From positions 1-35,418 of the forward strand of contig JAGHUD010000010.1 in assembly GCA_018065005.1 (NCBI GenBank): a stretch of DNA of 35,418 bases, given 5' to 3'. The notes under the pieces were generated by a model. That model did not search any database. It saw only the letters and a program-made list of their open reading frames with translations, and was not told the origin of the DNA. Positions 16,574-24,336 of the stretch are shown here, in pieces. This DNA is from Candidatus Physcousia equi (GTDB lineage: Bacteria; Bacteroidota; Bacteroidia; Bacteroidales; Bacteroidaceae). Both the position numbers and the translations under genes were made by a program. How positions within the stretch are numbered: the first letter of the stretch is position 1; every line of letters begins with the position of its first letter.

Positions 16574-18157
16574 ATGAAAAAGATATACGCTTTTATCATT
16601 ACTTTGATCGTGCTCGTGGGCTGTGGCAAAAAAGCTGAACTGCCTGCTCAATACACGGATGCGGAGACGCAGGCTTGCATCTTTCCTGACTATCGCGACG
16701 TGGTCGTGCCGCCCAACATCGCTCCGCTGAACTTCCAACTCAAGGATAGTCTGGCTGAGGAGGCTGTGGCTGAACTCAAGGGAGAGAAGGGCGAAACGCT
16801 GCTCGTGGCATCGGGCGACGAACTGATCATGCAGATGGACACCACGGCTTGGCGAAAGCTGCTCCAGGAGAATAAAGGGGGCAAGATTGAGGTGACCGTC
16901 TACGCCAAGCACGGCGACAAATGGATGCGCTATCTGCCACATACGCTCACGGTGGCGGAGGACGAAATAGATGGCTTCCTGAGCTATCGACTCATCGAAC
17001 CGGGCTACGAACTCTATCGGCAGCTCGGACTTTATCAACGCAACCTGACGAACTGGGATGTGCATACCATCTACGAAAACAACAGAGAATACTCTGACTC
17101 AAACAACCACTGCATCAACTGCCACAACTTCCAGAACTACCAAACGGAACGTATGCTCTTCCATGTGCGTGCTAAGCATGGCGGTACGGTGATCGTCGAA
17201 AACGGCAAGGCGCACAAGGTGCAGGTGAAGGACGAGAAGATTCTCTCTGCCGGGGTCTATCCTTCATGGCACCCCAAGCATCCGTGGGTGGCATTCTCTA
17301 CCAACAAGACGGGACAGGCTTTCCATCTCTATCACGACGAACGCATCGAGGTGATTGATGAGGGGAGCGACCTGCTCTTCTATGACGTTGACAAAAATGA
17401 GGTTAAACACATCCTCTGCACAGACGACCACCTGGAGACCTTCCCTAATTGGAACCCTACGGGCGACCGACTCTACTACTGTGACGCTTACGTGCCTTCT
17501 ATCGTGCACGTCGCAGACAGCATGAGGGCTTCTGCTATCTTGACTAAATATGACTCGATGTTCTACAACCTGATGAGCGTCTCTTTCGACGAAAAGACGC
17601 GCTCGTTCGGAGAACCTGAGGTGGTGGTGAATGCCGCTGCAATGCGTAAGAGCATCACCGTGCCAAGGGTGAGCCCGGATGGACGCTACCTGCTCTTCAC
17701 AATGGGCGACTATGGGCAGTTCCATATCTGGCATAAGTCGAGCGACCTCTGGGTGAAGGATCTGCAAGCAGACTCTTGCTATGCTCTGACGGATGCCAAC
17801 TCCCCCGATGTGGACAGCTACCACACCTGGAGCAGCAATGGACGTTGGATCGTGTTCAGTTCGCGCCGCATGGACGGCAACTACACACGCCCCCACATTG
17901 CCTACTTCGACAAACAGGGACAAGCGCATAAAGCTTTCTGTCTGCCACAGCAGGATCCACGCCACAACATCATGCTCCTGAAGAGCTACAACGTGCCTGA
18001 ACTGACGAAGGATGCCGTACGCATCTCTGCACGAGACCTCAAGGACTGCATCTACAACACTGAAGGCGAGAAAAGCAAATACATCAACAACCCATCTGCC
18101 CTTCGCACCCCCACCCGCGAAGCGGACACCGTCACCGGTGCCTCTCCCAAAAAGTAA
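16574..18157 (+). CDS. TolB/PD40-like propeller lipoprotein with a CxxCH haem-type motif
   Basis: The ATG at 16574 gives a typical lipoprotein signal ([17 protein letters not shown]) and 527 residues; the frame also opens at 16562, four codons earlier, right after the upstream stop. An N-terminal domain of about 150 residues comes first. Then [10 protein letters not shown] places CxxCH at residues 180, 183 and 184, the attachment motif for c-type haem. The rest carries PD40/WD-like propeller strands ([61 protein letters not shown]). Such proteins are usually annotated TolB-like. Haem binding is not proven: only one CxxCH is present and no cytochrome maturation genes are in the window. The distal ligand is unknown. 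It pairs with the membrane protein encoded just upstream. Confidence 0.78.
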   Translation: MKKIYAFIITLIVLVGCGKKAELPAQYTDAETQACIFPDYRDVVVPPNIAPLNFQLKDSLAEEAVAELKGEKGETLLVASGDELIMQMDTTAWRKLLQENKGGKIEVTVYAKHGDKWMRYLPHTLTVAEDEIDGFLSYRLIEPGYELYRQLGLYQRNLTNWDVHTIYENNREYSDSNNHCINCHNFQNYQTERMLFHVRAKHGGTVIVENGKAHKVQVKDEKILSAGVYPSWHPKHPWVAFSTNKTGQAFHLYHDERIEVIDEGSDLLFYDVDKNEVKHILCTDDHLETFPNWNPTGDRLYYCDAYVPSIVHVADSMRASAILTKYDSMFYNLMSVSFDEKTRSFGEPEVVVNAAAMRKSITVPRVSPDGRYLLFTMGDYGQFHIWHKSSDLWVKDLQADSCYALTDANSPDVDSYHTWSSNGRWIVFSSRRMDGNYTRPHIAYFDKQGQAHKAFCLPQQDPRHNIMLLKSYNVPELTKDAVRISARDLKDCIYNTEGEKSKYINNPSALRTPTREADTVTGASPKK

Positions 18158-18279
18158 TCTCGCCCTCCCCGTTCCCCCCCTGCTCCCCCGCTCCCATCCA
18201 TTCAACCCAATTATTAACCTTGGACCCAAGCCTCCGATGGTCCCTTCCTTTTCGGGAAGATATGAGGGAGGCTATTATC

Positions 18280-19071
18280 ATGAGAGTAATCATTGAACCT
18301 AATTACGCAGAGCTTAGCCGCTGGGCAGCTGAGTATGTGGCTGCTAAGATCAATGTAGCGCAGCCTACCGCAGAGAAGCCTTTTAAGCTTGGTTGCCCCA
18401 CGGGCTCTTCTCCTTTGGGTCTCTACAAGAACCTCATTGAGCTCTACAAGGCTGGTAAGGTTAGCTTCGAAAATGTTGTTACCTTCAACATGGACGAGTA
18501 TGTGGGTCTGCCCGAAGAACACCCCGAAAGCTATCATAGCTTCATGTGGAACAACTTCTTCTCGCACATCGACATCAAAAAGGAGAATGTGCACATCCTC
18601 AACGGCAATGCTGCTGACCTCGAAGCAGAATGCGCACAGTACGAGGCTGCCATCGAAGCAGCCGGTGGCATCGACCTCTTCATGGGTGGCATCGGGCCTG
18701 ACGGACATATCGCCTTCAACGAACCTTTCAGTTCGCTCACCAGCCGCACACGCGTGAAGTCGCTCACCACGGACACCATCATCGCCAACAGCCGCTTCTT
18801 CGACAATGACGTCAACAAGGTGCCCAAGACCGCCCTCACCGTAGGCGTAGGCACCGTCATGGCTGCCAAAGAGGTGCTCATCGTCTGCAACGGTCACAAC
18901 AAGGCACGCGCACTGCAGCATGCCATCGAGGCTGGTGTGAGTCAGGAGTGGACTATCAGCGCACTGCAGATGCACCCCCACGCCATCATCGTCTGCGACG
19001 AGGCTGCCACCGACGAACTCAAGCACGGCACCTACAAGTACTTCAAGGATATCGAGAAGGATAACCTCTAA
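18280..19071 (+). CDS. nagB: Glucosamine-6-phosphate deaminase
   Basis: The 263-residue enzyme converts glucosamine 6-phosphate to fructose 6-phosphate and ammonia, bringing amino sugars into glycolysis. The start at 18280 gives MRVIIEP, the normal N-terminus, and a length near the 266 residues of the E. coli enzyme; the frame extends upstream to 18220 without similarity. [10 protein letters not shown] holds Asp72, and [13 protein letters not shown] holds Asp141, His143 and Glu148, the catalytic set with E. coli numbering. Residues of the E. coli allosteric site for GlcNAc-6-phosphate (Ser151, Arg158, Lys160, Tyr254) are in place, so allosteric activation is likely. A weak -7-like TAACCTTG lies at 18215-18222; no good -33 is visible. 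A strong terminator follows at 19094. Confidence 0.96.
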   Translation: MRVIIEPNYAELSRWAAEYVAAKINVAQPTAEKPFKLGCPTGSSPLGLYKNLIELYKAGKVSFENVVTFNMDEYVGLPEEHPESYHSFMWNNFFSHIDIKKENVHILNGNAADLEAECAQYEAAIEAAGGIDLFMGGIGPDGHIAFNEPFSSLTSRTRVKSLTTDTIIANSRFFDNDVNKVPKTALTVGVGTVMAAKEVLIVCNGHNKARALQHAIEAGVSQEWTISALQMHPHAIIVCDEAATDELKHGTYKYFKDIEKDNL

Positions 19072-19093
19072 TCCCCCCCCCCACACACATTTT

Positions 19094-19142
19094 CGCCCGG
19101 CTTCCCTATACTCAGCGTTATAGGGAAACCGGGCGTCTTTTT
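19094..19142 (+). terminator. Intrinsic terminator of nagB
   Basis: A 17-bp stem with one C-A mismatch (19094-19110 with 19119-19135, loop CTCAGCGT) is followed by TCTTTTT. It also separates nagB from the convergent regulator gene that ends at 19183. Confidence 0.88.
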
Positions 19143-19182
19143 GGCGTACTTGTATTCTTCATGGTCCTTTCCTTGGCAGAAA

Positions 19183-20958
19183 CTATGCATCTTTCGCAAG
19201 TGACATTTCATGCTCTTGGGCCAAGATCCATTCGTATCGCTTAGCCCATCTCCAAACCGTAGCCTTTGGCATATCCATAAGTACCTGTATTTGTGGATTG
19301 GTTATGCCGACACGCATGAGTTCACAAAACAGAAGCTGTTTGTCATTGATCTTCTTACCTAAGTGCACAACCATCCTGTCTGCAAAGTCAGGATATAGAT
19401 CATTTACTGCACGATGAAACTTTTTCCAGTCCAGATCAGTCATTTGATATAAGCCATTAGCCGCTTTTCTCAATTTTAGGATGATGTCGTCTGTGCTGTT
19501 TTCAAATTGAGTCTGATGTAATAGTTTCAAGATGCTTCTACTTTGCATCAACCTTTCTTCCAGTTGGATCTTTGCGAGTTGTAACGCGTTGTCAGACGTG
19601 GCGAGTTCTTCTTTCATCTGCTTCATCTCGAGCTCATTGTTCCCTAGTCTTTCTTTCACTCTTGCAAGGTGGTGCTCTTGTTCCTCTATTTCGTTCTGTA
19701 ACTTATTGTTTTTTGTTTTTATCCTTTCCAATTCATGGGTCTTACTCAAAATCTCTTTCAGGTGAGCATTCTTTTTGAATATCCATAAATATGTGAACAA
19801 CAAGACAACAATGCAGAAACTAAAGATGACAATCAGCAAAACTCTGTGATAAAGGTCTTTCTTCTCTTTCATCTTTTGCTCTTCCTCTTTGTTCTTCTGG
19901 TATTTGTATTTGTTGTGACTTGAGGCAGCTTCTGTCTGTCGTTTTTCTAAATTCAGGGTATCGCTTATCTGTATGAACATTTGTGCAAAACGATTCGCTT
20001 TCTCAGGATCATTCTGTGAATCATAGATGAGAGAGAGGTTTCGCGATGCATCATACAGATGGTTTAGTTCATGGCTATCCTGTATCACCTTATTGTAATA
20101 ATAGATGGCAGAGTCTGTTTGCTCCAATGTGCTGAAGTACTTTCCTATCGAGAGGTACGTTGATGTGGGTAAATCAAGGTTCAAGCCTTTTGCCCGAATG
20201 CGTTCATAGCAAGTGCGTGCCTCTTTCATATAGTTAAATGAAGATAATTGGTAAAGGAGTGATGCTAACGAATAGATATCTGTCTGGCTGTCCTTGCTCT
20301 TGGCATACTCAAACGCGCGCAGAATGACTTCCTTCGCGGTAAGCATGCTGTCGAGTCTAAGTAGCGCGGCACTTTCGTGTAGCATAGTTGAAGCGTCTAT
20401 GATGCGGAGTTTTTCTGCTACGAAAGCCTCCTTTCTCGCCATAACGAGAGCATTAGGGTAGTCCTGGACGTTAAAGTACAACCCATATAATTGAGAATAG
20501 GTATTTCTTAATAATAAAGAGTCTGTTACGCTCCCTTTCTCAGCACATTCTATGCTTCTTAAGAAATAAGTGAGTGCTCTGGGTACATCATCCAGATCAC
20601 GGTAAACGCTGCCAGCATAGTAGTTCGCTTCCTGCTTTTCCTCCCAGTTTCCCTTATTTTCAAAATACTCCACCACATCCTTAACTTCCTTGTCTGTTGT
20701 TGCTTTGATGTAGGCTTTGTCGCGCAGCCGTATGCGCAGCATTTTGCGTAAGTTTTCAATATGCTCGTCAGTCTTATCTAATTCTCTATCTAAGTGCTGC
20801 AGCAGCCCAAGCGCAGAAACAGGATCAGAATCCCCGATTCTTTTTATTTCATCAATCTTGGAATACATGTTGCTCTTATCGTTGCATGACAAAAGTGAGA
20901 GGATAAAAACATAGCAACAAAGTTTGAAAACCCCAACGCGCATAGACTTCATGTTCAT
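19183..20958 (-). CDS. Membrane-tethered TPR / coiled-coil / HTH regulator
   Basis: The 591-residue protein has an N-terminal lipoprotein-like signal (FILSLLSC, Cys25), then TPR-like helices over about 40-350 (EANYYAGSVYRDLDDVPRAL, SAIYYYNKVIQDS). A membrane segment lies near 370-391 (VLLIVIFSFCIVVLLFTYLW) and a long charged coiled coil near 398-485. The C-terminal domain ends in a helix-turn-helix pattern near 545-580 (CELMRVGITNPQIQVLM, then KATVWRWAKRY). This order is typical of a Bacteroidetes regulator family in which periplasmic TPRs sense a signal and the cytoplasmic HTH binds DNA. Whether the Cys is lipidated or the segment is only a signal anchor is unclear. The gene is A+T-richer than its neighbours and has its own promoter (20975-21005). 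It is divergent from two small membrane proteins, the likeliest targets. Confidence 0.8.
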   Translation of the reverse strand: MNMKSMRVGVFKLCCYVFILSLLSCNDKSNMYSKIDEIKRIGDSDPVSALGLLQHLDRELDKTDEHIENLRKMLRIRLRDKAYIKATTDKEVKDVVEYFENKGNWEEKQEANYYAGSVYRDLDDVPRALTYFLRSIECAEKGSVTDSLLLRNTYSQLYGLYFNVQDYPNALVMARKEAFVAEKLRIIDASTMLHESAALLRLDSMLTAKEVILRAFEYAKSKDSQTDIYSLASLLYQLSSFNYMKEARTCYERIRAKGLNLDLPTSTYLSIGKYFSTLEQTDSAIYYYNKVIQDSHELNHLYDASRNLSLIYDSQNDPEKANRFAQMFIQISDTLNLEKRQTEAASSHNKYKYQKNKEEEQKMKEKKDLYHRVLLIVIFSFCIVVLLFTYLWIFKKNAHLKEILSKTHELERIKTKNNKLQNEIEEQEHHLARVKERLGNNELEMKQMKEELATSDNALQLAKIQLEERLMQSRSILKLLHQTQFENSTDDIILKLRKAANGLYQMTDLDWKKFHRAVNDLYPDFADRMVVHLGKKINDKQLLFCELMRVGITNPQIQVLMDMPKATVWRWAKRYEWILAQEHEMSLAKDA

Positions 20959-20974
20959 CTGTTTAATTTCGATA

Positions 20975-21005
20975 CAAATTTACCAAATTCTACTTTACCA
21001 TCAAA
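20975..21005 (-). promoter_or_regulatory. Promoter of the TPR/HTH regulator gene
   Basis: On the minus strand TTTG at 21005-21002, 19 nt, then TAAATTTG at 20982-20975. The predicted start is near 20968, only about 10 nt before the ATG at 20958, so the mRNA has a very short leader. Confidence 0.7.
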
Positions 21006-21016
21006 GGAAAACTGAA

Positions 21017-21036
21017 TTTGGTTTCATTTGGTTTCA
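21017..21036. promoter_or_regulatory. Tandem 10-bp repeat, candidate regulator binding site
   Basis: TTTGGTTTCA occurs twice in immediate tandem at 21017-21026 and 21027-21036, one helical turn apart, just upstream of the -33 box of the regulator promoter. The position suits an autoregulatory or shared operator between the divergent genes. Binding is inference. Confidence 0.4.
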
Positions 21037-21182
21037 TTTATTTTAACAAATTCTCCAAGAGTGCTTAAAGACAGATGAAGATTATCAGTCGGATAGCATA
21101 TATATTCTGTTCTCTAACAAGTTTTAACACTTATTGAAACGAAGTGAGACGCAAATCTCATCACCATCATTTCATTTCTTCT

Positions 21183-21190
21183 TAACTTTG
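21183..21190 (+). promoter_or_regulatory. -7 element of the small membrane protein gene, without a clear -33
   Basis: TAACTTTG is an exact -7 box. No TTTG or TTG stands 19-21 nt upstream (the region reads ATCACCATCAT). The start would be near 21197, 25 nt before the ATG. A lone -7 box may indicate a promoter that needs an activator, for which the divergent HTH protein is a candidate. Confidence 0.5.
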
Positions 21191-21221
21191 CAGCATAAAA
21201 TTTAACACAAACGAAAGATCT

Positions 21222-21749
21222 ATGAAAAAAAATGTTTCTTCACCAGAAAAAGTACTTGTGACTCGTTCTTCAATGAACTTCGATGATATGGACCAAAATA
21301 GCATGTTAGTCAAGGTTATGCAAGTAATGAACGATCCTGAAGTTGCATCCGCAATTAAAAATAATGAGGTGGAATTATATATAACGTTATTAAAGGAACA
21401 CGGTGCTCTTCCGCAGAGTTATTCCACCAGAGCTAGTAAAGAGTTAGCCCAAATAGATAAAGCAAATTTCTTTTGGGTATATGGAGCTCTTATTGCTGTT
21501 GTTGCTGTTGCATGGGCAGCTGTTGTGTCTGATGTTATTGTAATTGGGCCGCAAGTTGCTCAGCAATCAAGCAGTATTGATCATGCTTTGAACAGTGGGT
21601 GTGTTGTCACTATAGATGCAAATGAAAGTTCAAGCGATGACAAGTTAGACAAAATGATTGATAAGTCAATCAAGGAGGCAATGTCAGATTTGCCCATTTC
21701 GCAGCAAGAGTACGCAAGTATGGCAGCTAAATCCTTTTGTAGTATTTAA
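21222..21749 (+). CDS. Unrecognised 175-residue single-span membrane protein with leader-like N-terminus
   Basis: I do not recognise a family. Residues 1-75 are soluble and include LVKVMQVMNDPEVASAIKNN and then ELYITLLKEHGALP, a pattern (NDPE...LLKEHG) reminiscent of leader regions of ribosomally made peptides such as Nif11-type leaders; this is resemblance only. Residues about 82-108 form one strong membrane segment (FFWVYGALIAVVAVAWAAVV followed by SDVIVIGPQV). The C-terminal 60 residues are polar and acidic, with SSSDDKLDKMIDKSIKEAM and a single terminal Cys (FCSI). There is no normal signal peptide. Codon use is A+T-rich (many AAA, ATA, TTA), unlike the flanking genes, which suggests transfer. 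The next gene starts 21 nt downstream and is probably cotranscribed. Confidence 0.75.
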   Translation: MKKNVSSPEKVLVTRSSMNFDDMDQNSMLVKVMQVMNDPEVASAIKNNEVELYITLLKEHGALPQSYSTRASKELAQIDKANFFWVYGALIAVVAVAWAAVVSDVIVIGPQVAQQSSSIDHALNSGCVVTIDANESSSDDKLDKMIDKSIKEAMSDLPISQQEYASMAAKSFCSI

Positions 21750-21770
21750 CCTATTAGCTTGATATATGTG

Positions 21771-22205
21771 ATGAGAAAGAAGGTAGACAATTCGCTCAAA
21801 ATGTCAACAGTATTGACAATGATCGTTGTTATAGCATCGATAATCTATTCTTATGTTCACTGTTCCATTAGCATTTATCTGATTGTACTAGTCGTTTTGC
21901 TGGTATTGTCCCCCATTCTGTATATACCATATAAGGTAATCGAAGATCAAGACTCTTACATCATAGCTAGAGTTGTTGGAAGAAAAGAATACAAAAAGAA
22001 GGACTATCGTCAAGAATATATCTCCCTGAAAGGTAAAGGATTCACGTTGCGTCTATTCGGCACCGCGTTCTGGGTCTATTGGGGGTATTTCTGGAATAGA
22101 AAAATGGGGGTGTACTTTGGCAATCATCTGTGTTCGGATCGTGTACTTCTACTTACAAATACCCAGAATGGAAAGAAGATTGTTATAGATGTTCCACAGA
22201 AATGA
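21771..22205 (+). CDS. Small membrane protein with bacterial PH-like domain
   Basis: The ATG at 21771 gives 144 residues; the frame opens four codons earlier at a TTG. Two hydrophobic segments (about 14-30 and 33-53) form a hairpin anchor, followed by a PH-like beta domain with YIIARVVGRKEYKKKDYR, then LRLFGTAFWVYWGYFWNRKMG and RVLLLTNTQNGKKIVIDV. The RLFG...YWG.F signature matches the PH-domain family common in Bacteroidetes, whose molecular role is unknown. In Firmicutes some membrane PH-domain proteins give immunity to leaderless bacteriocins, so an immunity role beside the small protein upstream is one hypothesis. It shares the A+T-rich composition of the upstream gene. No terminator is obvious after it. 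Confidence 0.72.
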   Translation: MRKKVDNSLKMSTVLTMIVVIASIIYSYVHCSISIYLIVLVVLLVLSPILYIPYKVIEDQDSYIIARVVGRKEYKKKDYRQEYISLKGKGFTLRLFGTAFWVYWGYFWNRKMGVYFGNHLCSDRVLLLTNTQNGKKIVIDVPQK

Positions 22206-22419
22206 TTTATACATTTCAAGTTTCGCTCAACTTTCATGGGTTTTAGGTAGGCTTCGCTCTTTTTTTAGGTTCCATAAGGGATCGGTGAAGAGGAGAAGGC
22301 TCATAGTCAGTGAAGCTATGCCATGCCTGCGAGGGGTCAGAGCTCATCATAGTCATTTGCTCACTGATTCATCGTTTTCGTTGGCACAGAAAGAGCATGC
22401 TCGGACGAGGTGCGCAGAG
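22206..22419. other. Gene-free region after the PH-like gene
   Basis: No convincing reading frame or RNA is seen. A frame starting at 22189 translates into a basic, low-plausibility peptide overlapping the repeat array. A degenerate further unit of the 22-nt array may lie near 22376-22397 (TTTTCGTTGG...AGAAAGAGC). The palindrome GAGCATGCTC stands at 22393-22402. Confidence 0.5.
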
Positions 22420-22528
22420 TTTCCGCTGCGAGTAAAAAGAATTCTCGCTGCGGGTGAAAAAAATCTCGCTGCGAGAATCAAAAGTTTTCGCTGCGAAAAT
22501 TCTGGGTATATGCTGCGGGTGGTAATTG
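22420..22528. repeat. Five 21-22-nt hairpin units with CGCTGCG cores (array B)
   Basis: CGCTGCG occurs at 22424, 22446, 22467 and 22489, and TGCTGCG at 22511, spacings of 22, 21, 22 and 22 nt. Each unit has pyrimidines (TTTCC, TTCTC, TTTTC) to the left and purines (GAG, GGG, GAAAA) to the right of the core, so most fold as short stems, such as TTTTCG-CTG-CGAAAA. The period and core match array A at 5175-5262. There are no unique spacers as in CRISPR. Confidence 0.75.
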
Positions 22529-22549
22529 CGGGTGGTAATTGCCACCCGC
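22515..22549. repeat. 13-bp tandem duplication closed by an inverted copy
   Basis: GCGGGTGGTAATT occurs at 22515-22527 and again at 22528-22540, and CCACCCGC at 22542-22549 is the inverted complement of its first 8 bases. The second copy and the inverted copy form an 8-bp hairpin with a 6-nt loop. The first copy overlaps the last unit of the array. Confidence 0.65.
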
Positions 22550-22645
22550 TTCAGTTGCTATGGCGCTAGTTTTGGCGTGTTGCACTTGTGAAATGGTCGA
22601 TTTGGAGACTTTTTTGCAAATTTTCGCAAAAAAAGTGCGAAAAAG

Positions 22646-22677
22646 TTTGGAGGGTTAAAAAAAAGTCCGTACCTTTG
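22646..22677 (+). promoter_or_regulatory. Promoter of tRNA-Phe
   Basis: TTTG at 22646-22649, 20 nt, then TACCTTTG at 22670-22677. The predicted start is near 22684, 20 nt before the tRNA. Confidence 0.8.
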
Positions 22678-22703
22678 CACCCGCAAACAAGAAGGAAACA
22701 CAT

Positions 22704-22776
22704 GGTGCCATAGCTCAGTTGGTAGAGCAAAGGACTGAAAATCCTTGTGTCCCCGGTTCGATTCCTGGTGGCACCA
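22704..22776 (+). tRNA. tRNA-Phe (GAA)
   Basis: A 73-nt cloverleaf: acceptor GGTGCCA pairs with TGGCACC (22769-22775), followed by discriminator A. The D arm is GCTCAGTTGGTAGAGC. The anticodon stem AAGGA/TCCTT encloses the loop CTGAAAA with anticodon GAA. The T loop is TTCGATT; its stem CCCGG/CCTGG has one C-U mismatch. CCA is not encoded. Confidence 0.95.
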
Positions 22777-22789
22777 CACATGGTGGGTG

Positions 22790-22829
22790 GAACGCCGATG
22801 AAGGAGCAATCCTGATTCGGCGTTCTTTA
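22790..22829 (+). terminator. Probable terminator after tRNA-Phe
   Basis: GAACGCCGA (22790-22798) pairs perfectly with TCGGCGTTC (22817-22825); an inner AGGA/TCCT pair is possible. A short T-run (TTTAATT) follows. Confidence 0.7.
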
Positions 22830-22997
22830 ATTATGCATCTCATCGTGTTTCTGGCACGAGTGCGCAAGTGGGGGTGCAGTTGACCGTCTGAGCAAGTTTT
22901 ATTTGCAGTTGGGAGTCTGAACCAGTTCTTCACACGCGCATGCGCGTTATATAATATATAAGGTATGATTTTATGCTTCGGTGAAGCAAGACGTCTG

Positions 22998-24146
22998 ATG
23001 AAAATTTATTCACTTTCCTCTGTGGTGGTCCTTGCGAGTTGTATCTGTGTGACTGCCTCATGTCACTTATCCTCAGTGGGCGGTCAGTCTGACAGCGACG
23101 CCAGCTTGTCGGCGCCCAGCGTTTCTGACGCCGACAGCATAGACATGCCCGTCGGTCCACGAGTGCTCACTCTTGCCTTTACGGGTGACATCCTGATGGG
23201 CACCAATCTGCCTGATAGTAGTTATATCACCAAGGATAGAGGCCGTTCTCTCTTTGAAGACTGTGATTCTATTCTTCGTGCTGCTGATGTGGCAATAGGC
23301 AATCTCGAAGGGACATGCTACTATGGCACGAAGGCAGAGATAACGAAGCATGTGGGGGATGGCAAGTGCTTTGTCTTTAGAATGCCCGGTGATCATGCGC
23401 AGCGTCTTGTGGAGGCAGGCTTGGATGCCGTCGGTATAGCCAATAACCATGCGGGAGACTGCGGACCGACAGGACGTCGTTTGACGCAGGAGAACTTGCG
23501 CAGCGTAGGGCTCCTGTATAGCGGTCAGAAGGGTGGGGCAGAGGAGGCCATCATCGAGCGCGATGGCGTGCGCTATGGCTTCTTAGCGTTTGCTGCGTCA
23601 TGCCGCAATACGCTCGACCTCAACAACCCTGCCGAACGGGATGAATACATCGAACGTATGCGACCAAAGTGTGATGTTCTCATCGTCACTTTTCACGGAG
23701 GTGCAGAAGGAACGGGAGCGGCGCACGTTCCTTGCAAGCCTGAAACCTTCTACGGCGAAAACCGAGGTGATGTGCATAAGTTCGCCCACGAGTGTATCGA
23801 TCACGGAGCCGATATTGTGGTGGGACACGGACCCCATGTGCCGCGTGCCATGGAACTCTACAAGGGACACCTCATCGCATATAGCCTGGGCAACTTCTGT
23901 GCTCCCTTCTGCATGGGCACGACAGGTGCAACGGGTTATGCCCCTCTGCTCTGTGCGCGCCTCAATGCGGAGGATGGCACCTTTGTTGGCGGCAAGATTT
24001 ATTCCTACAAACAAGTGAAAGGCGTGGGACCGCGTCGGGATGTGACACATGGCGCAGCACGCAACATAGCCTTGCTGACGCAACAGGATTTCCCAAATTC
24101 CGGTCTTATGATAGCCGAAGATGGCGTGATTGAAAAGTCAGAATAA
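22998..24146 (+). CDS. CapA-family (polyglutamate-capsule type) lipoprotein
   Basis: From the ATG at 22998 the product has 382 residues; the frame opens at 22965, but the later start gives a clean lipoprotein signal (MKIYSLSSVVVLASC, Cys15; a second candidate is Cys22 in VTASC). A Ser/Asp-rich linker leads to the metallophosphatase-like CapA domain. Motifs are LAFTGDILMG near 58-67, IGNLEG near 100, GIANNHAGDCG near 144-154, VTFHGGAEG near 230, GHGPHVPRAMELYKGHLIAYSLGNF near 275-299. The family includes CapA/PgsA of polyglutamate capsule synthesis, but many members have no known substrate. No other capsule gene is adjacent. It is apparently monocistronic, between two tRNA genes. A 14-bp palindrome (22934-22947) and an AT run precede it; no standard promoter was found. 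Confidence 0.88.
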   Translation: MKIYSLSSVVVLASCICVTASCHLSSVGGQSDSDASLSAPSVSDADSIDMPVGPRVLTLAFTGDILMGTNLPDSSYITKDRGRSLFEDCDSILRAADVAIGNLEGTCYYGTKAEITKHVGDGKCFVFRMPGDHAQRLVEAGLDAVGIANNHAGDCGPTGRRLTQENLRSVGLLYSGQKGGAEEAIIERDGVRYGFLAFAASCRNTLDLNNPAERDEYIERMRPKCDVLIVTFHGGAEGTGAAHVPCKPETFYGENRGDVHKFAHECIDHGADIVVGHGPHVPRAMELYKGHLIAYSLGNFCAPFCMGTTGATGYAPLLCARLNAEDGTFVGGKIYSYKQVKGVGPRRDVTHGAARNIALLTQQDFPNSGLMIAEDGVIEKSE

Positions 24147-24176
24147 GCAGCGAAAAGATATTTTTGGCAAAAAATG

Positions 24177-24208
24177 TTTGTTAATTAGCAGAGTTATTCG
24201 TAACTTTG
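24177..24208 (+). promoter_or_regulatory. Promoter of the tRNA-Pro / upxY-like unit
   Basis: TTTG at 24177-24180, 20 nt, then TAACTTTG at 24201-24208, an exact match to the consensus. The predicted start near 24215 lies 46 nt before the tRNA. No second promoter is visible before the coding gene, so both probably share it. Confidence 0.82.
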
Positions 24209-24260
24209 CAACGCAAATGGGCAGTGTTGCTGAACAAAAGAATAACTGCTGCATGGCATT

Positions 24261-24333
24261 CGGAAAGTAGCGCAGTTGGTAGCGTACCACGTTCGGGACG
24301 TGGGGGTCGGGAGTTCGAGTCTCCTCTTTCCGA
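24261..24333 (+). tRNA. tRNA-Pro (CGG)
   Basis: A 73-nt cloverleaf: acceptor CGGAAAG pairs with CTTTCCG (24326-24332), discriminator A. The anticodon stem CCACG/CGTGG encloses TTCGGGA, anticodon CGG, which reads CCG. The T loop is TTCGAGT. CCA is not encoded. The next coding gene begins 3 nt after the discriminator base. Confidence 0.95.
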
Positions 24334-24336
24334 CTT

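Noticed and set aside
22420..22528. CRISPR array
   Set aside because: The period is only 22 nt, the units vary and abut, no unique spacers exist, and no cas genes are present.
22189..22569. A plus-strand frame of 126 codons
   Set aside because: It runs through the 22-nt repeat array and overlaps the PH-like gene end; the translation is basic and irregular.
22704..22776. tRNA-Phe as attachment site of an integrated element covering 19183-22205
   Set aside because: No repeat of the tRNA 3' end was found on the far side of the block, and there is no integrase gene.
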